From CAKZNE01 sp963976435 (lineage in GTDB: Bacteria > Bacteroidota > Bacteroidia > Flavobacteriales > Schleiferiaceae), in contig CAXBKQ010000016.1 in NCBI GenBank assembly GCA_963976435.1, forward strand, positions 28,164-92,163: 64,000 nucleotides of DNA, written 5' to 3'. Both the position numbers and the translations under genes were made by a program. The first letter of the stretch is position 1, and each line of letters opens with the position of its first letter. Shown in pieces: positions 36,020 through 44,218 of this stretch. The notes under the pieces are model-generated. The model did no database searches. It was not told the DNA's origin and saw nothing but the letters and a program-made list of their open reading frames with translations.

Positions 36020-37195
36020 TTAATTTTTTGCTGCTGGAAAGCAATACTTCAAATAAAAACTCATTGGAACCAGACTTGCATCCGCCAAAATTTTAAAAAG
36101 AGGTCTTAACCTTTCAAAGCGTTTTTTATAGGTTGGATATTCGTACCATGATTTTGGAGCTAATTTCATCGTTTCTTCAAACTCCTGATCACTTAATTGC
36201 AGTCTCTTTTTGAAATAGTTAATTAAATCATCTTCCAAAAGAGGTTCTGAATTGTACTCTTTCCAAGCTTCTTCCCTGCTTTTGGTACCGTTTCTTACTT
36301 GTGCAGAGAGGGTATTATTTCTTAAATCACTATCAAATTTTGTAGGCATATAATAACTGTGGTAAAAGGCAGTCATTCTATTTTCCAAATGGTGTCCACC
36401 ATAGTATTTCCAATCATATTCCTTTTCCAAAAATGCTTTCGCATCTTCTTTGGAATAGTCCATATACCAATAAGGTCTAACCTTTTTAATCCTTTTAAAA
36501 ACGGTCCAATACATAAACCTTGAAAAGGTCATCAATGGATAGGTTTTCATTGGAAGTTTACCAAATTTTTTATGGATGGATTTGATGTATTTACCGTCAA
36601 AATAATTTCTTCCTACAGGTGTAATTCCTTCGGTAACAAAGGAGTGACCTTCCAGAACATATTTTACACCAAATTTTGAAGCTGCTCTATAAAGCGTTTC
36701 GGCAAGGGCCAAATCTGTAGAAGCTTCTATTTCCGCTACACTAGCTTTAAAAAAGGCTTTATAAATATCATCAGATTCTTTATTGTCAATAACAATAGTG
36801 TATAAATCAATATCTAAAGCGGCGGTAACCTTTCTAATGTTTTCCGTGGCAATAGCGGTATTCCAGGTATTATCATAATGAACCGCTAGTGGGCGTAGTC
36901 CATTTTCCAAGGCCCAATAGAGCATATAGCTACTGTCGGTTCCGCCACTCACCCCAACCATGCAATCATACTTTTTACCCTTTCCAGCCTTTTTAATATC
37001 CGCAACAAGTTGATCTAATTTTTCCAAGCCTTTTTTCTGACCAGTTCCAAATTGATCCATTAATGAATCTACTTGTTTACAATAGTTGCAAACACCATCT
37101 TCATCAAAGCTTATCCCATTCACTCTTTCATCATAAATGCATCTACTGCAAATTTTATGATCACTTTTTAAAATATCCTGTTCCCTTGTTATCAT
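36020..37195 (-). CDS. N-acetyl sugar amidotransferase (WbpG/WbuX/PseA-like)
   Basis: 391 residues. An N-terminal Cys4 site, probably zinc (CSRC and CNYC, residues 16-39), is followed by the PP-loop ATP-pyrophosphatase motif SGGTDS (83-88), as in PseA/WbpG proteins. They convert an N-acetyl to an acetamidino group using ammonia from the HisH/HisF pair. The ATG at 37195 is preferred to a TTG two codons upstream. Its substrate is probably a uronic acid made by the neighbouring genes; in the closest known pathway this is ManNAc3NAcA. Confidence 0.9.
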   Translation of the reverse strand: MITREQDILKSDHKICSRCIYDERVNGISFDEDGVCNYCKQVDSLMDQFGTGQKKGLEKLDQLVADIKKAGKGKKYDCMVGVSGGTDSSYMLYWALENGLRPLAVHYDNTWNTAIATENIRKVTAALDIDLYTIVIDNKESDDIYKAFFKASVAEIEASTDLALAETLYRAASKFGVKYVLEGHSFVTEGITPVGRNYFDGKYIKSIHKKFGKLPMKTYPLMTFSRFMYWTVFKRIKKVRPYWYMDYSKEDAKAFLEKEYDWKYYGGHHLENRMTAFYHSYYMPTKFDSDLRNNTLSAQVRNGTKSREEAWKEYNSEPLLEDDLINYFKKRLQLSDQEFEETMKLAPKSWYEYPTYKKRFERLRPLFKILADASLVPMSFYLKYCFPAAKN

Positions 37196-37255
37196 GGTCA
37201 ATTAGTATTTTTGGCTTTTATTAGAGTTTTCAAAAATCTTCTCTTTATTCCTTTT

Positions 37256-37756
37256 TTAAATTTCCCGAGCTGGATTTCCAGCCACTTTTGTCCCTGGTGC
37301 AAAGGAGTTTTTCACTAAACTATTTGCACCTACAATACAACCATCTCCAAGTTCAACACCCCTGGCAATGATTGAGTTAGGGCCTATATAACAATTATTT
37401 CCAATTTTTGTCTCGGCATATTCATAGGGCTCCTCGCCTCCTGAAACTGCCCATTTTACGGTATCATGACTATAAATCTGCACTCCAGCAGAGATAGAAC
37501 AGTTCGTTCCGATTATTAAACCACCGGATCCATCTAAAATAGTATTTGGTCCAATCCAGGTAGACTCTCCCACTTTCACATTTCCGAAAACATAACTACT
37601 ATCATAAATTGAAGTATCCTTTCCGAAACCTAAAAATTCAGCTTTCTCCCATCTATCAGAAATCAATTCAGCAAAAGGTAAAACCCTTTTGTATTTGGAC
37701 TTCATCTCTGTCCTTTTTTCCTGAAATAAGCTAAGAAGCTGTTTGAGAAAGGTCAT
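37256..37756 (-). CDS. Hexapeptide-repeat sugar O-acetyltransferase (WbbJ-like)
   Basis: 166 residues, mostly left-handed beta-helix from about residue 50: VKVGESTWIGPNTIL, then GTNCSISAGVQIYSHDTV with a likely catalytic His, then NNCYIGPNSIIARGV and the closing GNPAREI. The SHDTV loop is typical of NodL/WbbJ-type O-acetyltransferases using acetyl-CoA. The N-terminal 45 residues are basic and Lys-rich. It lies 7 bases after the asparagine-synthase gene. Acceptor unknown. Confidence 0.82.
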   Translation of the reverse strand: MTFLKQLLSLFQEKRTEMKSKYKRVLPFAELISDRWEKAEFLGFGKDTSIYDSSYVFGNVKVGESTWIGPNTILDGSGGLIIGTNCSISAGVQIYSHDTVKWAVSGGEEPYEYAETKIGNNCYIGPNSIIARGVELGDGCIVGANSLVKNSFAPGTKVAGNPAREI

Positions 37757-37763
37757 TGTTTTA

Positions 37764-39665
37764 TCAATAGGGTTTTTTATTTTCTAGGAAGATTCGGCAC
37801 CACCATTCGAAGTTCATAAAGGACCAAATTACCAAACGGTGGTTAATTTGTTCATCAATATGCTCTTTTACTATTTTCTCTATATATGATTTTTCGATAT
37901 ACTTGGTAGAAAGGGTATTTGAGGATAAAAGAAGTTCTTTTACATACTCAGCATTTTCTCCTCTATACCAACTTTCATCAGGAGCACTAAATCCTTGTTT
38001 CTTACGGTTGATAATAGAATCTGGAATATAGTCTTGCATGGCCTTTCGAAGAACATTCTTACCATCATCAAACTCCCGATAGGAAAGGGATTTTTTCTCT
38101 TTAGAAGTTGTGTTTTCGTCTATCTTTTCAATTTCCTTGGTAAGATTTCCCAGTTTGTGTTTTACTGGAACTTTCATAGCAAAATCAACTAGGTCATTAT
38201 CCATAAAAGGGAATCGTTCTTCCAATCCATTAGCCATGGCTAATTTATCACCAACTAAAAATAAGCCTGGTAAAAAGGTCTTTATTTCAAAGTAAAGGGA
38301 ATTGTTGATATGCGCTTCAGGTGTGTCGTATTTGAGTTTATCATTAAAAGTAAACACCTTTTCGAAAACCTTTCTTGGAGCGTTTAGATCAACATTATCA
38401 AGCACCTCTTTGGTAAACAACTGCTCTTTTTCGTTGTCGGGCACCAGTCTCTGCCAAAATCCATAATACTGGTCAAAAAACTCCTCTTGGTTTAAGGAGT
38501 CAAAAACTTTATAATATCTCCATGGATAACCACCAAATAGCTCATCACCTCCCGTTCCTTGAAGGCAAACTTTTACGAATTTGGAAGCCAATCTGGAAAT
38601 ATAGTAGTTGGGGTAAGACATCCCCACTCTTAAATCTTCTAAATGATATACCAATCGTGGCAATGACCATCTAATATCTCCGGCATTCATTACTTGTTCG
38701 AAATGCTCAGTTTTGAAATGGTTGGCCATCAATTCTGCATCTCTCCTTTCATCAAAATTTGCCTCACGCCCAGTAACTTCACTCATATCGAAGCCACAAG
38801 TGAAAGTTGAAAGTCGGTCTACATGTTTTGAAGCAACAGCTGTTATGGAACCTGAGTCCATACCTCCAGAAAGGTAACTTCCCACGGGCACATCAGCAAT
38901 CATTTGTCTTGTTACTGCTTGTTCAAAAAGTCTTGCAGTTTCTTCTTGTGCGTGGTCAAAAGACATTTCCTCATCTGTTTTGGTAAAGTCATAATCCCAC
39001 CAGGAATCATGTTTAACAAATTCGGAATTTTTATCGATTCTTACTGTATTTGCAGGAGGTAACATATGTACATCCTTAAATAGAGTATTGTAGGAAAAGA
39101 TATTTTGAAAGGTAAAATACTCATTTAAAGCGTCGAGGTCTACATCTATTTCATAGGAAGGATGTTGGATAATGGCTTTAATTTCACTTGAAAAACACAA
39201 AACTCCTTTATCAAACCAATAATAAAGTGGTTTAATTCCAAATCTATCCCTTGACAGGTAGAGGGCTTTTTCTTCATGATTCCACGCTCCCACTGCAAAC
39301 ATCCCATTTAGTCTTTCAAAAAAAGCTGGGCCAAATGCGGAGAGACCTTCCGAAATTACTTCGGTATCTGTGGAGGACACAAATTCATGTCCTAATGCCT
39401 TTAATTCTTGTTTAAGTTCTAAGTAATTGTAGATACAACCATTAAAAACGATAGTCCAAACTCCATCTTTGGAACTCATGGGTTGAGTTCCTTTTGCTGA
39501 AGTATCGATAATAGCTAGTCTTTTATGGGCCAATCCGATGTTATCACCAACATAATACCCTTCACCATCAGGGCCTCTATGGGCAATGGTTGCGGCCATA
39601 TCCTTAAGGGTACCTCTATAAACAGGTTTGCCATTAAGGTTAAAAGTTCCTACTATTCCACACAT
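37764..39665 (-). CDS. asnB: Asparagine synthase-like glutamine-dependent amidotransferase (sugar amidation)
   Basis: 633 residues with both domains complete: N-terminal Ntn glutaminase with Cys2 (MCGIVGTF) and RGPDGEGYY, and C-terminal ATP-dependent synthetase with SGGMDS and the TGGDELFGGYP motif. In surface-polysaccharide clusters such AsnB paralogues amidate the carboxyl of a uronic acid (WbpS-type). It directly follows the aminotransferase gene (stop and start touch) and precedes an acetyltransferase, so a sugar substrate is likelier than aspartate. Confidence 0.9.
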   Translation of the reverse strand: MCGIVGTFNLNGKPVYRGTLKDMAATIAHRGPDGEGYYVGDNIGLAHKRLAIIDTSAKGTQPMSSKDGVWTIVFNGCIYNYLELKQELKALGHEFVSSTDTEVISEGLSAFGPAFFERLNGMFAVGAWNHEEKALYLSRDRFGIKPLYYWFDKGVLCFSSEIKAIIQHPSYEIDVDLDALNEYFTFQNIFSYNTLFKDVHMLPPANTVRIDKNSEFVKHDSWWDYDFTKTDEEMSFDHAQEETARLFEQAVTRQMIADVPVGSYLSGGMDSGSITAVASKHVDRLSTFTCGFDMSEVTGREANFDERRDAELMANHFKTEHFEQVMNAGDIRWSLPRLVYHLEDLRVGMSYPNYYISRLASKFVKVCLQGTGGDELFGGYPWRYYKVFDSLNQEEFFDQYYGFWQRLVPDNEKEQLFTKEVLDNVDLNAPRKVFEKVFTFNDKLKYDTPEAHINNSLYFEIKTFLPGLFLVGDKLAMANGLEERFPFMDNDLVDFAMKVPVKHKLGNLTKEIEKIDENTTSKEKKSLSYREFDDGKNVLRKAMQDYIPDSIINRKKQGFSAPDESWYRGENAEYVKELLLSSNTLSTKYIEKSYIEKIVKEHIDEQINHRLVIWSFMNFEWWCRIFLENKKPY

Positions 39666-40790
39666 TTACAATAGGCTGTTTAGTTCTTTTACAATTGTTT
39701 TTTGTTCTTCTAGGCTAAGATCATTAAAAAGAGGTAAGGCCAATGCGTGTTTGTAACACCATGCACTATTTGGCATTTCTCCTTTTATTTCTACTTCATC
39801 ATTACTATTAAATGCCTTGTGCATATGCAAGGAATAGGTTCCTATCTGCACCTCTATACCTTTGGCTCTCATCTCGGTCATCACTCTATCTCTATCTTCC
39901 ACATATACGGAAAATGTTTGATAGGAATGAACATAATTAGAGCTTCCTTCTACCCTTCTCAATAAGGGGTTTAGAGTTACTTTATCGTTTCCTTTAAATA
40001 GTTCTGCATAATTATTTGCCAGCTCAATTCTTTTAGCAAGAAGGCTATCAATATGATCCAACTGTCCTAATCCAATAGCGGCTTGGATATTGGTGAGTTT
40101 ATAATTCGTACCAATAATATCAAACTGAATTCCTTCACGTGCTGTGTTGGACATATTCATACCAAAATGCTTGTAGGAGTTCATCCATTCTGCAAGTTGA
40201 TCATCATTAGTACTTACAATACCACCTTCTCCCGTGGTAATAAATTTTCTTGGGTGTAAAGAAAAAACGGTGATATCTGCTTGGTTTCCAACTTTTACCC
40301 CATTAAATTCTGCACCAATAGAACATGCTGCATCTTCAATAATAAAAACATTATGTTTCTTTTTGATCTCATTTAATCTGTTGTAATCCAATGGGTATCC
40401 AAAAAGAGAAACAGGGATGATTGCTTTTGTAGCTGGTGTTATAGCGGCTTCAAGAGCGTCATAATCGATAAGCATATTATCTTTTTGAACATCAACTATA
40501 ACTGCTTTTGCTCCTACCAATGGGGCTACAGAAGCCGTAGCTGGATAGGTATAATCTGGAGCGATTACCTCATCTCCAGGCCCAACCTTAAGAGCTCTTA
40601 AAGCCATTTCCAAACCAGTAGTAGCGGAGGTTACCGCCATTACATGTTTGCAACCTAAATAATCTTTCATTCTAGATTCAAACTCTCTAGTAACAGGGCC
40701 TTCCGTTAGGTATCCACTGTCTAAAACCTCTATTACTTTGTCCTTTATTTCTTGAGTAATAAAAGGCTTAATTAGGGGGATATTGTGCAT
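39666..40790 (-). CDS. DegT/DnrJ/EryC1 sugar aminotransferase
   Basis: 374 residues, PLP enzyme with Schiff-base Lys182 in SLHPRKFITTGEGG. The N-terminus (IPLIKPFITQEIKDKVIEVL) and the TSATTGLEMALRAL segment place it in the VIO/ArnB-like branch, distinct from the other two aminotransferases in the window. It sits between a sugar epimerase (12 bases upstream) and the AsnB-like gene (adjacent). It may supply the 3-amino or 4-amino group of a diamino-uronic acid. Exact position on the sugar is not readable. Confidence 0.86.
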   Translation of the reverse strand: MHNIPLIKPFITQEIKDKVIEVLDSGYLTEGPVTREFESRMKDYLGCKHVMAVTSATTGLEMALRALKVGPGDEVIAPDYTYPATASVAPLVGAKAVIVDVQKDNMLIDYDALEAAITPATKAIIPVSLFGYPLDYNRLNEIKKKHNVFIIEDAACSIGAEFNGVKVGNQADITVFSLHPRKFITTGEGGIVSTNDDQLAEWMNSYKHFGMNMSNTAREGIQFDIIGTNYKLTNIQAAIGLGQLDHIDSLLAKRIELANNYAELFKGNDKVTLNPLLRRVEGSSNYVHSYQTFSVYVEDRDRVMTEMRAKGIEVQIGTYSLHMHKAFNSNDEVEIKGEMPNSAWCYKHALALPLFNDLSLEEQKTIVKELNSLL

Positions 40791-40802
40791 AATACAATTC
40801 TA

Positions 40803-41780
40803 TTATTTATCTATACCAATTGATTTTCTCCATTGGATAAGCATATTTAGCCCATCCTCAAGTGAATATTTATATTTGAAACCAATTTCCTTTTCAGCTC
40901 TTTCTCTAGACCCGATTCTATTTTGTACTAGTGCTCTTGCATCATCTTCGCTATAAGGCACATATTTTACTACTAGATCAGAATTCTTTAACCTTAGAAT
41001 GGTATCACATAACTCTTTGATAGTAGTTTGAATTTCTGTTCCAACATTATAAAATCCTAGTTTGGTATCGGATTCTAAGCTGGCAATATTTGCTCTAGCA
41101 ATATCTTCGGCATAAATAAAATCGTAGGCCTGACTTCCATCTCCGTTGATAACAGGTTGTTCACCAGCTTCAATTTTATTCAACATAATGGGAACAACAC
41201 CGCTATAAACAGCGTGCTGATCTTGTCCTGGGCCATATACATTCATATACCTCAGCCCAATAACTTCAAGGCCATACCTATCGTTATAAGCTGTACACAT
41301 GGCCTCTCCAGCTATTTTGGTTGCGCCATAAAAGTTTTTATTGTTAAATGGGTGATCTTCAGTCATAGGGACCTGAACTGCATCTCCATATACAGAGGCT
41401 GATGAAGAGTAAACCAATTTTTTAACATTGTTTTTTACACAGGCTTCTAAAACATTGAAAGTACCAGCGATATTAACATCGAAGGCGGTTCTTGGGAAGT
41501 CTTTACAATGTAGCAACCACATTGCTGCTAAATGAAAAACATAGTCAACATCTTTCATTGCAGTGTCTAAAATATCTGTTTCTCTAACATCCCCGCCTAA
41601 TGGAAAAATAGAACATCTAGTATCCTTTAAGCTTTCGGAAATATTGGTCATTTTACCACGGGCAAAATTATCATAGATAATCACCTCTTTAACCTTGGTT
41701 TTAAGTAGTTCAGAAACTACAAAACCGCCAATAAAGCCAGCTCCACCAATAACTAGTACTCTTGAATCATTCAATTTCAT
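40803..41780 (-). CDS. NAD-dependent nucleotide-sugar epimerase (SDR; WbpP/WbmF-type)
   Basis: 325 residues, extended SDR. The cofactor loop is GGAGFIGG (near 12-19), the catalytic pair is Tyr and Lys in FYGATK with the upstream SSSASVYG serine. Together with the neighbouring UDP-sugar dehydrogenase, WlbA-like enzyme and AsnB, a C4 epimerase acting on UDP-GlcNAc(A) or UDP-GlcNAc3NAcA (as WbpP or Bordetella WbmF/WbmG do) is plausible. This would give a galacto-configured, amidated diamino-uronic acid. Confidence 0.83.
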   Translation of the reverse strand: MKLNDSRVLVIGGAGFIGGFVVSELLKTKVKEVIIYDNFARGKMTNISESLKDTRCSIFPLGGDVRETDILDTAMKDVDYVFHLAAMWLLHCKDFPRTAFDVNIAGTFNVLEACVKNNVKKLVYSSSASVYGDAVQVPMTEDHPFNNKNFYGATKIAGEAMCTAYNDRYGLEVIGLRYMNVYGPGQDQHAVYSGVVPIMLNKIEAGEQPVINGDGSQAYDFIYAEDIARANIASLESDTKLGFYNVGTEIQTTIKELCDTILRLKNSDLVVKYVPYSEDDARALVQNRIGSRERAEKEIGFKYKYSLEDGLNMLIQWRKSIGIDK

Positions 41781-41826
41781 ACAATTCCGTTTTTTATTTT
41801 TTTTACTTTAATCTAAATTCCTAATT

Positions 41827-42858
41827 TTATTTAAGGGCATAAATTCTTTCAATAATATCAACCACTTTTAGTCCTTCTAGAGCATTGGTGGTGATTGCAC
41901 TTCTGCCATTTAAAACATCCACCACATTTTCAATAATATAATTGTGATTTGCAGCAGATCCTTTATAAGCACCATAGTCGTTTCCTGGATTTGTTGGAGC
42001 CAATTCCGGCATGGTATAATTTTTTACATTACACACTTCCACCTTATCCATATATTGTCCACCTACCTTAATAGATCCATTTTCGGCAATTACAGTAATA
42101 CTGGATTCTAAATTTGAGATGGGTACGGAGGTAGAATAATTTAAACTACCCATTCCACCGTTCACAAAGTCAAAATTCACGATCCCTGAATCTTCAAAAT
42201 CTGTAAGTTCTTGATGGTTAAAATCATTGAACCTTGCTGTGATGTTTTTAATATCACCAAACAACCAATACATGATATCGATGAAATGCGAAAACTGAGT
42301 GAATAGAGTTCCACCATCCATTTCCAAATCACCATGCCAATTGCCTTTGCTGTAATAGCGTTCATCTCTATTCCAGAAGCAATTTACTTGTACCATATAA
42401 ATTTCACCTAAAAGCCCAGAATCTATCATTTCTTTTAACCATACGGATGGTGGAGAGTATCGATTCTGCATTACGGCGAATAAATGTCTATGAACATTTA
42501 AAGCCTTGTAAATTACCTTTTCTGCATCTACTTTAGAAAGGGCCATTGGTTTTTCCAATACCACACTTTTTCCAGCATCAAAGGCGGCTAGGGCTTGAGA
42601 AGCATGATGGCCATTTGGGCTAGCAATATTTACAACATCACATTCAATATCTGAGCTTAAAAAGGATTCCATAGAGTTGAAAAAGGGTACTCCATACTTT
42701 TTCAATTCCTCTTCCTTTTCTGCTTTAATATCTACAACAGCTACAAGTTCAGCTTCCTTATTGCGAACAATCATTTCAGCATGTCTGTTGCCGATATGTC
42801 CCATTCCAACAACAGCAAATTTTATTTTACGCATTTCTTGGTAATTATAATCTTCCAT
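41827..42858 (-). CDS. Gfo/Idh/MocA oxidoreductase, WlbA-like (copy 2)
   Basis: About 343 residues. Rossmann motif VVGMGHIGNRHAEM, conserved Lys in LEKPMA, and the diagnostic segment CFWNRDERYYSKGNW followed by EMDGGTLFTQFSHFIDIM. Close paralogue of the protein at 24991-26007 over its whole length. Its gene overlaps the UDP-sugar dehydrogenase gene by 14 bases when started at the ATG 42858; an internal ATG at 42834 (MRKIKFAVVG) would remove the overlap and also fits the family. Expected reaction: NAD-dependent oxidation of UDP-GlcNAcA at C3. Confidence 0.87.
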   Translation of the reverse strand: MEDYNYQEMRKIKFAVVGMGHIGNRHAEMIVRNKEAELVAVVDIKAEKEEELKKYGVPFFNSMESFLSSDIECDVVNIASPNGHHASQALAAFDAGKSVVLEKPMALSKVDAEKVIYKALNVHRHLFAVMQNRYSPPSVWLKEMIDSGLLGEIYMVQVNCFWNRDERYYSKGNWHGDLEMDGGTLFTQFSHFIDIMYWLFGDIKNITARFNDFNHQELTDFEDSGIVNFDFVNGGMGSLNYSTSVPISNLESSITVIAENGSIKVGGQYMDKVEVCNVKNYTMPELAPTNPGNDYGAYKGSAANHNYIIENVVDVLNGRSAITTNALEGLKVVDIIERIYALK

Positions 42859-44128
42859 CAATAATCGATGGATCTAAAAATGATTTTGTGTCGAACACAA
42901 TAGCATCATCAGTTTTTATCCTATTTAAGTCAATTTTCAAAAACTCATCATGTGCAACAGCCACTACAATTGCCTGGTATTTTTTATCTCCTAATTCTGA
43001 AAGAATAGATAATCCATACTCATGCTTTACTTCTTCTGGGTTTGCCCATGGATCAAAAATATCCACGTTCAGTCCAAACTTTTTAAGCTCTTTATCAATA
43101 TCAACTACTCTAGTATTTCGGATATCTGGGCAATTTTCCTTAAATGTTACACCAAGAATAAGAGCATTTCCACCTTTAATTAATTGGCTATTATTAATCA
43201 TTAGTTGCACCACCTTATTGGCGACAAACATTCCCATATTATCATTTACCCTTCTTCCAGAAAGAATAACCTGTGGGTGGTAACCTAAAGATTCTGCTTT
43301 ATGAGCTAAGTAATAAGGATCAACACCAATGCAATGTCCACCAACTAAACCTGGTTTATATTTTAGGAAATTCCATTTTGTACCAGCTGCTTCTATTACT
43401 TCGGTGGTATCAATTCCAATTCTATCAAAAATCAATGCTAGTTCATTTACAAAGGAAATATTAACATCCCTTTGCGAATTTTCAATGGCCTTTGATGCTT
43501 CGGCCACCTTCATGTTTGGTGCCAAATGAGTTCCAGCCTCAATAATGGTTTTATACAAATTATCAACCTCAACAGCTATTTCCGGAGTGGAACCAGAGGT
43601 AACCTTCATTATTTTGGTTAAGGTATTTACCTTATCACCTGGATTAATTCTTTCCGGTGAATAACCACAGTAAAAGTCTTTATTAAAAGTAAGTCCAGAA
43701 CTTTTTTCTAAAACAGGAACGCATTCCTCTTCTGTACAACCTGGATATACTGTAGATTCATAAATAACAATATCATCCTTTTTCAGGTGCTTACCAATCA
43801 TGTCAGAAGCCATTCTCAAAGGCCTTAAATCTGGAGCTTTAAATTGATCTATTGGGGTAGGAACGGTTACAATTATAATATTCGCTTCGTCCAAGTCATT
43901 TTCATCAAAACTAAAGCGAATTCCTGCACCACCTTTTTTACCATTGGCAATAACTTCATTCAAATCATTAATATTCGCTTCTAAAGTTGAATCCTTACCA
44001 GAATTTAATTCCTCAATTCTCGCTTTATTAATATCAAAACCAATCACTTTAAAATGCTTCGCAAACTCAATTGCTAAAGGCAAGCCTACGTAACCTTGAC
44101 CGATTATTGCTATTGTTTTGTTTTTCAT
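42845..44128 (-). CDS. UDP-N-acetylhexosamine 6-dehydrogenase (TviB/WbpO-type)
   Basis: 427 residues, UDP-glucose/GDP-mannose dehydrogenase family with all three domains. N-terminal IGQGYVGLPLA, the ESTVYPGCTEE strand, the catalytic Cys in KYKPGLVGGHCIGVDPYYL and the C-terminal LGVTFKENCPDIRNTR are clear. The KWNFLKYKPG context is that of TviB/WbpO rather than WbpA. It makes a UDP-N-acetyl-hexosaminuronic acid, the entry point for the WlbA-like, aminotransferase and acetyltransferase enzymes of the locus. First sugar gene after wzc. Confidence 0.9.
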   Translation of the reverse strand: MKNKTIAIIGQGYVGLPLAIEFAKHFKVIGFDINKARIEELNSGKDSTLEANINDLNEVIANGKKGGAGIRFSFDENDLDEANIIIVTVPTPIDQFKAPDLRPLRMASDMIGKHLKKDDIVIYESTVYPGCTEEECVPVLEKSSGLTFNKDFYCGYSPERINPGDKVNTLTKIMKVTSGSTPEIAVEVDNLYKTIIEAGTHLAPNMKVAEASKAIENSQRDVNISFVNELALIFDRIGIDTTEVIEAAGTKWNFLKYKPGLVGGHCIGVDPYYLAHKAESLGYHPQVILSGRRVNDNMGMFVANKVVQLMINNSQLIKGGNALILGVTFKENCPDIRNTRVVDIDKELKKFGLNVDIFDPWANPEEVKHEYGLSILSELGDKKYQAIVVAVAHDEFLKIDLNRIKTDDAIVFDTKSFLDPSIIDGRL

Positions 44129-44218
44129 TGCTTTTTCGAATTAATTATTTCTTTCAATGTATTTTATCTGAGTAAATTCCAACTAAATTTCTTTCTCTTC
44201 TTTATGTAAAATATTGGC

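Noticed and set aside
42888..43283. A + strand open frame of 131 residues opposite the UDP-sugar dehydrogenase
   Set aside because: Antisense shadow of a gene whose protein has all conserved motifs.
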